Notes under the pieces: generated by a model
Database searches by the model: none
Seen by the model: only the letters and a program-made list of their open reading frames with translations
What the model was told of the DNA's origin: nothing
Assembly (NCBI RefSeq): GCF_014851395.1
Contig: NW_024040485.1
Coordinates: 16,219,087 to 16,283,086 of the forward strand
Source: Micropterus salmoides
Lineage: Eukaryota > Chordata > Actinopteri > Centrarchiformes > Centrarchidae
Direction of reading: 5' to 3'
Length of the DNA stretch: 64,000 bases
Translations under genes and position numbers: made by a program
Shown: one piece after another, positions 50,001 to 59,000 of the stretch
How positions within the stretch are numbered: the first letter of the stretch is position 1
Layout: every line of letters begins with the position of its first letter

Positions 50001-53000
50001 GGCTGCAGGTTCGAGTCCAGCATGGACCACGGCAAAAGATGGCCCTAGCAAGGCCCCTAAATGCCTAACTGCTCCCCAGGCGCTGCACAATGGCTGCCTA
50101 CTGCTCCTAATTACAATGGGTTAAATGCAGGACAAATTTTGCATGCGTTGTACTGTCCATATAACAATAATAGTATGTGGCAATAAAGTTGATTCTATTC
50201 TTCAACTTGTACTTATCAAATTAACAAGCTTTAACTGTACAATGATACTCTCAATCAGTCCAACTACATTTATCTTTGCTCTACAAGACTGCTCTGGGCA
50301 ATACAGATATCTTAATTCTTTACACTCTGTAGAGACATCCAACACAGCAAGATATCTTACATAAACTCATCATGTCATCAACTACTGCCGTTGGCAACTT
50401 AGCACGAGACGGGAGATGCTTTTTGTTTGCTATATCAGCCGAAGTTAGATTGAATCAATATCAATTTTATCTCTGTGTGTTCAGTACAGACACATAAAAA
50501 ATGTTGGAAGTGTTCCTTTAAAACCAGAGAAAACCCTGTCCACACTAAACTTAAAATAAGCAACCACTCAACCAATCTTCATAAATTTAGTTTGCGGTTT
50601 CAAAATGAACACCAAAAACAATGCCTGTATACAATGAGCACAAACAGACCAAATGACAGCTGTGATTGAGGTAAAAGACAGCCCTCCTCAATGTGAAAGA
50701 GAGCAGAGTTCACAAGAAAACATTAGATCACAAGTGCTCCCGAACCTGACCCCAGAGTTGTGACAGAAGAGCTTTGTCTTGGGAAGCAGCAGACTCTAAT
50801 ACAATAAGATAATTGATGATGGTGCAGCCCCGTGAGGCACAAAAGTGTAACAATCACAACTCTGATGCAATGTTTTTATTCATAAATCCATGTTTTGGCA
50901 CATATTGCCTTCTTCAGAAAAATCAGTTCTATCAAATAGTGATCAACACAATGTGGCCATTAATTTGCTTTCCAGCAAGCAGTGGTCAAAGCAAGCGGCC
51001 TTCATTTTGTTCCCATGGCTTGGACTGTAGAGTTGTTCAAAGTTGTTTGGTGGATACAATAATATTTCTACAAATGTCTTCATATTGAACACATTAGGAA
51101 TGTTTTGCCCATTAACAACTACAGCCCGAAATACATAACAAGCAAAGATTATCCTCAACATGTGTTACGTGTAGTTAGGAGACCTTAATAAGGTCACATG
51201 ACATAATGCAATTTAAAAATAATTTTTTTTATTGTTATAAATAGTACTTTGAACAAAAGTAAAGCTGATTATGTCAGCTAATTGCTGTGTTCTGTGGTGG
51301 ATTTGTGGCCAAATGCATGTTGCCTTCTGTCTCTCCGTTTATTCTTCAATTGGCATTTATCGGGGGTTATAAACACCGATACTGATTTATCTGCTATTAG
51401 CTCATATTGACAACCCAATTTATCGGTTGGGGTCTATTAACAACCCCAATCAAAAGCTACGTCGTGAAGTGTAAAGTCCATTCAGGACTTTAATTGGATG
51501 AGAGGAATAATCATCATTAGTACTGGACTGCCCACAAATTCGAACACATGTTGGCGAGTATGTGCAGATGACCATGTGACTCTGTGCTGTCTGCTTTCTA
51601 TTGAATGGTGTTTCCACATCATACTACACAACAGCTCACATGATCTTTGCGCCATACTGTTAAACCAATCTACATCTACCGCTGGGTGACAGTGTTACAA
51701 CATTAATATTGTCATACAACAAAGAAATCTTGGATTTAGGTTACTGTAATATTGTTTCTGACTTTACAAAGCTGCTTTACAGTGTTACATGTGACAAACA
51801 TCTGAGCTTGACTGACTCTAGTGTTGTGTGTGAGTGATCAATTATGAATGCCTCCACCTGCTAGGCCACCATATCACATTACTAATGTTTTTCTTTTATC
51901 AGTTTCTCAAAATCACCAATAATCCTAAAATAAAATGTCAAAATATATAGTAGGTAACAAATATTGTGATACTTGATTTTGTTACTCATCCTCGTTTCAC
52001 ACCTGCACATGACTAGCTTTGAGGAAAGTTCTGAGGAAAATATTTATGGGGTTTCCCCCCATGTGCAATGAAAACAAAAGAGATACATTGTGCTGCAGTG
52101 CATATAATAATTATTATTCACTTCCTCAACATGTGTTAGATGACTTGCAGTGGTGCTTTCCTGTACTATTTTCCACTCCAAGTAAAATAAATGTCTAATA
52201 GAATTACTGATTGTATGCTTGGATAAATTCCAGTGACAGCAACCTCCTCAACAGGCAACAGACTAAACAAAGAGTTAAGCCCACAAACAAGCTACTGGAA
52301 AGAAGTAACACAGTTAACGTAATCAAAGAGTTATTTTAGTTGGGGAAGTTGGCAGGTACATCTTTATGTAGTATCTTTATGTCTTTCATGAAGAATCTCA
52401 CGCAAGATTTCAGAGTTTAAAGTTGCCTTATTGGCAACCATCCAGGGCTGGAAATTCTATTCCAACTTTCAAATGAGTCTTTTTAGATCAAATTTAAATA
52501 GTGATGTTTTGGCATAAGACATGACACTGGTCACTGGGGGGCCGCCGCCGCCGCCATGTAAAAGTGACGAATTCTGTCCTCAGCAAAAGCAGAGTCATGA
52601 TGAATGTAGTTGTTATTTATATAAAATATCCATCTTCAATATTATGTATTTAAAAAAATGTATTTTAAAAACCTTTAAGGGAACATGTATTTTTAGGGAA
52701 TGTTGGATCCCTTTGCAAAATGTGTGGAGCATGACTGCTGGCTTCTGTAAGGAGTAATAACGGAAACATTTGTTTTAAAAATGTAGTATTGACACAGGGC
52801 ATGCCAAAATGGTGTTGGACTATAAGGATGTGATAAATATTGTTATGTCGCACAAGGAATCTAAAGGTTCTGTATAGGAGTTTCTGAACATTAATATGGC
52901 CGCAAACAACTATTTGATATGTAAAGATATAGTAGAGTAATGGCGTCCTGAGCAGAGAATGACACACCCCCTGTGTGTGTGTCTATCTCAGCCTGTGAGG

Positions 53001-56000
53001 ACAGCGATATAACACCTGTTTCTTTTCTCATCTAACAAGGTGATTTAATGATTTATTTCAACCAAACCAGAGTTGGTTATTGTTGGAACAGTTGAATGAC
53101 TAACAAAGACGGTTTTGATGATTTTTATTTTGTTTCTGATTCTGAATGAAATGTGTTTTATGATGATCTGTGAGGTAAAATGTTTTTTTCCACCCTAAAT
53201 GAAGTCTAATGGGTCGTGGTGCACACTTGTTTTGATCTGAAATGATGGTGCTCTGGTATGACATTTAGTGGCAATGAATGTTGCTTTAGTACCTTTAAAG
53301 GTATGTAACTTTATAGTTAAACAAAACAACAACTTATGCTAGTGGTTTAGTGTTTTGTTTGTCCCTTATAAAAAGAGAGAAAAATAGCGGTATGAGAATA
53401 ACAAGGGGAAAGAGGGTCAAACACACACAACCCAGTAAAATTGAGCCATCTCTTTCTGGCAGCCTTTTTATGGCGGGGAGAAAAAAAGCAGCAAGAACAA
53501 CAAAGTGAAACAATATGAAGAGATGGGTTAGTGCAGGACAGAAACAGGTGGTGCTGACCAAACCTTTCATGCCTCCACAAAGGTCAGTGACACACAGGAG
53601 CTACATTGTTCTCATCGCAAGGAAGCAAAAAGAGCCAAAGAGTGGATGGATTAAGAGTCATTAGAAGTCAGAGTCACTGCTCTGACTCAGCAGTGCTGAA
53701 GGGAAGGAATGAAGAGGAACAGCTGAGATTTTCTGCTTACCTCTGCGGCCATGATCTTCTTCCTGTAAAAACACACAAATTCTCAAGTGACTTTGTTGCT
53801 TGTGGTAATAGAATTTAGGTATTAGGATTTTTGTTGCAGCAAACAATACTCAGGTGTATGCAACTCATGAAAGCTTCGGAGAAGTTCAATAACAAACACA
53901 ACCCTGACATTTACCGGAAAGCAGTGCATGGTCGACTCCGGCGGGTAGACGATGAAGTGACGCAGGGTGAAGCCAAACCCTTGGGAAGTTCGACGCAAAC
54001 GCACGGTTTTAGGTCTTGGCCATGAGAACTCCTCCTCTGCTGGGTATTGCGCTGCAGGAGAATCAGCCAGGCTTCTCCACTCTGGAGATTCATTCTACAC
54101 AAAGAGAAAGGTGGAGAAATGAACTTTAAATCAAGCAGAGCTACTTTCACTTTTACACTGACAAGAATGAGATCTGATAGATATTCTAATCTTAAAAAGT
54201 GAAAGTGTAAATGCTGGAAAGCTCCAGTGCTAAAATCCAAAAGACAATGTAACTAAAACTACACCACATTCAAAGCCACCTCCAATTTATACACATAAAC
54301 AAATTAGCTTTTAAGTGGAGTTACTGTAAATTAACACCAACAACAGTCGTTCATTAAAGTGGGGCATAGTTAAGAGGACACTGGGCTTTTAAAAAACATT
54401 ACTAGCTGCATAGTGTTTATAGTCAAGTCATGGTATCCCATTTTCACAGCTGGAAAGAGTAGAGCATGTCAAGCTTCAGGGCTTTGGACACCCACCCCTG
54501 TGTTTACTGACTATTTATAGCCTCACACCTTTGTGGCATCGTGTGTGAAGCAACACCCCCCTTTTCTCAGATCTCCACATATCATATTCCCTGTTCCAGA
54601 ATGACTTTCAGGAACACTTCTGTTCAAACTGTCTCAAACTTGTATTTCCACACTGAAAAAAAAGAGTTTTCCTCACCCGGTTTCAAACAAACATTCCCCT
54701 TCCCCCTGAAACATAGACTTTCCCCCACAGTGGGAGGAATTTGATGAGCTTGCATTCACGCTATCTCTGCCTGGGCAGATATATTGACTAAAATGCCAGA
54801 AAGCCTGAGTGAATTACCTGCATGTTAACATCACCAGAATTTGCGGGAGTTTTGTCTACTTGTGATTAATGCAGTTCCAACACTAAACAAAAATCCTGCA
54901 AATCTGACCTTTATGTTTTGATCAAAAGAGATGAAAATAAATCTGAACAACTCTACCCCTTGATACAGCTGTTGCAAGGAGCAGTGAATGAGCCAAGCCA
55001 CATTTTAAAAAAAACAACAACCAAGCAACAGTTTGTTCACACCAACTTAAAACCACCAACATCTCATCTAATTGCTCAGAGAACAGGACGAACATTCAAC
55101 CTCACATTCAACGGTTCATTAGAAAATATTGTGTGCCTGGAGGGGTGTACCAAGTTAAAGCATGTTTCACTGCACTCTTTGAAAATTGTTTTACTGCTTC
55201 TCTGCAACTGATATTTCTCAACTTTTTAATTATATATTGCTAAAAGAGATAGTAACATAAAATACACTAGTAGTGTAAGTGGCAACCAAGTGTTGAACAC
55301 ATAAGGAATTCAATGTGCATACTGTAGAAATTGAGCTGGCAGGGAAAACAGAGCTACAAGTGCAACTGACAAAAATGTATTTTAATGAAACTAGAAAAAC
55401 AGGTTTTACTGTGTATAACCAAGCTTTGGTTACGAGCATGTCCATGTTGTCTGTGTCTATACGAGCTCTGGGTGACTTTACGCCACTAGGAAACATTCAA
55501 ATCCTTTCCCGGATAAGTACTTGTGAGGGTATGACAATAGATGTACTGGATATTTGAAATGCCTGCTTTGCTGCCCTCATGCAAAGCCAATCCCAAGCTA
55601 CTGGATCTGATTTAGCAGTGAGTGCACGGTGAAATTTCCAACTCTCTGATCCTTAGATGTGCATGACAGAAGGGGGATGCGGGCCTCCTGGCAGACACAT
55701 GCCACGCAGCGTTATCATTGCCAAGTTAATACTGTTGTGACATTCCAAGTCAATACATACCAGACCCACATTTCCCTCATGGTTTCCTTTTTGTCTTAGT
55801 CTTTTTTTTTTAAAGAAGCTTTTATTAAGTGTGCATGAACAAAGCAAGACCGTAAACCTGGTAGACCAGATTAATAATGCTTTCAAATAATTGTGACAAG
55901 AGGTCAAAAGGGAATCAGCATAAAAGGAGCAAATTATGAGATTACTTGTCAAAAAAAGGACATGAAGAAAAGCACATGAAAGGAACACCCACATCAAAAT

Positions 56001-59000
56001 ACACACCTATCATCTCCTACCCACAAACGAATGCCTCTCACCTATTTATGAATCACCTGAATGTTAGACTGATATTTGTGCTGGGTGAGGCAGGTGGGAG
56101 AGAGTTTGCAGTAAGCATTTGTTCTTCTGCTGGATAGCTCTTGAATTCAAGCAGTGAACAGGCCGGTGTCTGAGATTGGGAATACTAATTTTAACCACCA
56201 GATCCCAGTTAGTCTGGTGATATCCCATACATTTTTCTTTCTGTAAACAAATACCAGGGAACCACAAATCCAGTATTGAATTGATCCTTCAAATACTGCT
56301 GTGTAGCAAAAGCCTGATATACTACGGCTTATTCCTCTATGTCAAAGACCTCTATTGTTATACAAAAACTATTAAAAAGCCATTGCTATGGTTGACATGT
56401 TTCTCCATCATTATACACATGGGCACTGTTCATTCAGTCAGTACACATCCTGCTAAATATTCACAAGTGTGTATTGATTCTCAGCTGAAAATAGTCCCCA
56501 CCAAATGTACTATTTACTCCTATTTTAGTGACATTTGCTGAAAAAAATAAATTAAAAATAACTACTGTGAAGATGTGACATTACTCAACTTTTTAAAAAA
56601 GTGTAAGTATATATTCATTACCCGTTTAAGGATTTCCGACTTCAGTATGAATGAAGTGGGCGGAGAGCCACAGACAAGATAGGGAGTTGGAAAGACCAAT
56701 ATTGTTTGTGCTTTTTTCCTGGGATCTGTTGAACCTTATCTTGTAAACACCACCCCTAAATAATGAAAGATCACACCAGCAGACCACTATCTAGTGCTGG
56801 TGTCTTCTACATGCATTGCTACAGTACAAATGTACTGAGGTGACTGCCATGAAGGGCTAGGGCTGCGCTGTATATCTGTATTAAAGAGGTATACCGACAC
56901 ATTGTAGCATTTTTCAGAGAAACACCGAGTCATTACGTTACAAGTTGTGACACGGTGGATATTTTACAAGCACGGACCAGGTAAAGCGACAGTGAACACA
57001 AAAGTGCAGATGTAATTCGTTAGCTACTACGTTGGTTTTGTTTTGAAAGGTTAATATGCGGCGCAGCTGCTGCTGTGAACAGAATAGCGGGAGGAAGACA
57101 AATTCTATTCTTTTTCTGCGACTTTATACAACGTAGCCTGCTACTGATGGAGAAAGTTACCAGGGAGAGGCACACTGACGTGTTTGCAGCAGAGGTATGT
57201 TAGGTCTGTGAGTGTAAATAGAACTGACGGAGGCAGATTCAATAAGTGAGTGATACTTAAATAAGGTGGAGAAAGTATAACTATAACTGTAAAATAACAA
57301 ACAAGCTAAGTTCCTACAAATATTAAAAACATTCCCCTAAAACCGACCCCTCCCCCAGCCAACTTAGCAGAAAATATCTATTTTATACCGGAGTTCTGCC
57401 TAACAGTACCGGGATATGACTTTTTGGTCCATATCGCCCGGTGCTATGAAAAGCTATGGATAATTTTGTGTCTGTAAAATGTGTTTCACAGTGCAGCAAT
57501 GTCGAATGAGCTCCGGCTTCAAAACCAGGCGAATTCCCATCCATTTACATTGAAGCAATTCACAGAGTTCTACTAAGTGTGTAATCTTTTACACACTAAT
57601 TTGTATGCATGGCCTTAAACCAACCATGTAATGCTCTTCAAAATCTATCCTTGTTTCACATATGGTACAGTGTTTGTACCGGCATATTAAGTGGCATGCT
57701 AAATCCAGAGTACATATGGTCATTTTTCTGAGAGACTGTTTGTAGCAAACCAGAGATTAGAGGACAGGCAAACCAATACCTCCCATGGACATCAGAAATT
57801 TTAGGGGAAACATTGCATGCACAGCTGTTTACACACCACAAATGTTGATATCCAGAGGCTAGATAGATGCTGAAAATGAAACTGGAATTTCCACTTTGTT
57901 CATTTTTAACAAATATTATGAAACCACACTGCATGAGTTGTATGTTTAAAAAAGAAAGAAAAACCTCTGCTGACATCATCAAATGACACATTACAAGCAC
58001 CACATGACATCAACTCTGAAAACATCATACAAGTACACAGCCTTAAAATGTGAAGAAACCTAGTTCTCTGTGGGCTGCTAAATTCTACACCACATCCCAC
58101 CCAAACCAAGCACTTAAATGTGAAAAGCCTGAGATAATGATACAGAGGGCCACCGGCGAGCACTGGGCGTTCCAGCCATGTAGTGCAAGGCAAGGTTAGG
58201 AGCACCATTACTCTGTCTATGCAAACACAAGGTAAGGTTTGTGCATGCCACACTTCTAGTTATAACATACAGATGGGACACAGAATAGTCCCATGGCCAC
58301 TGATCCTGCATGATGTCTTTCTAAAATGCTTAGGACAATTCTTCTAGCATCACCGTCTAAAAAAAAGGACATGTATTTTACCAATTGGGGAGTTCGGCAG
58401 TAACCAACTTCTTACTAAAGCTGATATGTTACATTCACAATTTGAAACTGCCCATCCAGCCAGAGTCCGTCATGGGCAAATACTGAACTTAAAACTGTGG
58501 TCCAGCACATAAACAGATGTTGTTCTCCTCTGTATGAAACACACATGAAGACATATGCATTTCCAGACTTCCTGGAATAGGAAAACTCAACAGAGTAAAA
58601 CATATGGATGCCACATTGCATCTGCTGAAAATAGTTAACACTAAATGAATTAAGGCTGTGCATCATCCTTGCATAAATCTAAATGCAGAATAAAAAAATT
58701 TGCAAAAAAAGAACATAACCAGGCCCACAGTCAAAGGTGATTAGTGCTGTAATGACACATCAACTGTCTGCAGCAGTATTTAGCCATGAGACTGGACTGC
58801 TTGAACATCCCACTCTCATCTGTGGGATGAAATTACTAATGCGTTTGGTTTCCTGGTGAGAATGGTGTCACAAAACAAAGCTTTGCAAAGCTGTACATTG
58901 AACACTTTTTCTTTCACTTTTGCTTCTGTCACACTGATTATAAGAAGACATGCATGTTTTTACTGCACAGAAACTGTGCAATGAGGAAAAACTCAATCAC

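Larger units (their letters stand above)
48613..53740 (-). other. arhgap21 intron (5.1 kb)
   Basis: Contains a + strand tRNA-derived SINE (49980-50202), a possible degenerate repeat with 'caacccaatttatcggttggg' near 51410, and a GCC run at 52540-52555. No exon was recognised. Confidence 0.8.

Noticed and set aside
50008..50018. Possible tRNA gene on the plus strand (ggttcgagtcc)
   Set aside because: It is the B box of a SINE, with SINE body and tail following. No acceptor stem.
51300..51440. Segment with 'cccaatttatcggttggg' as a regulatory palindrome
   Set aside because: It resembles a degenerate dispersed fish repeat, and the match is too short to annotate.
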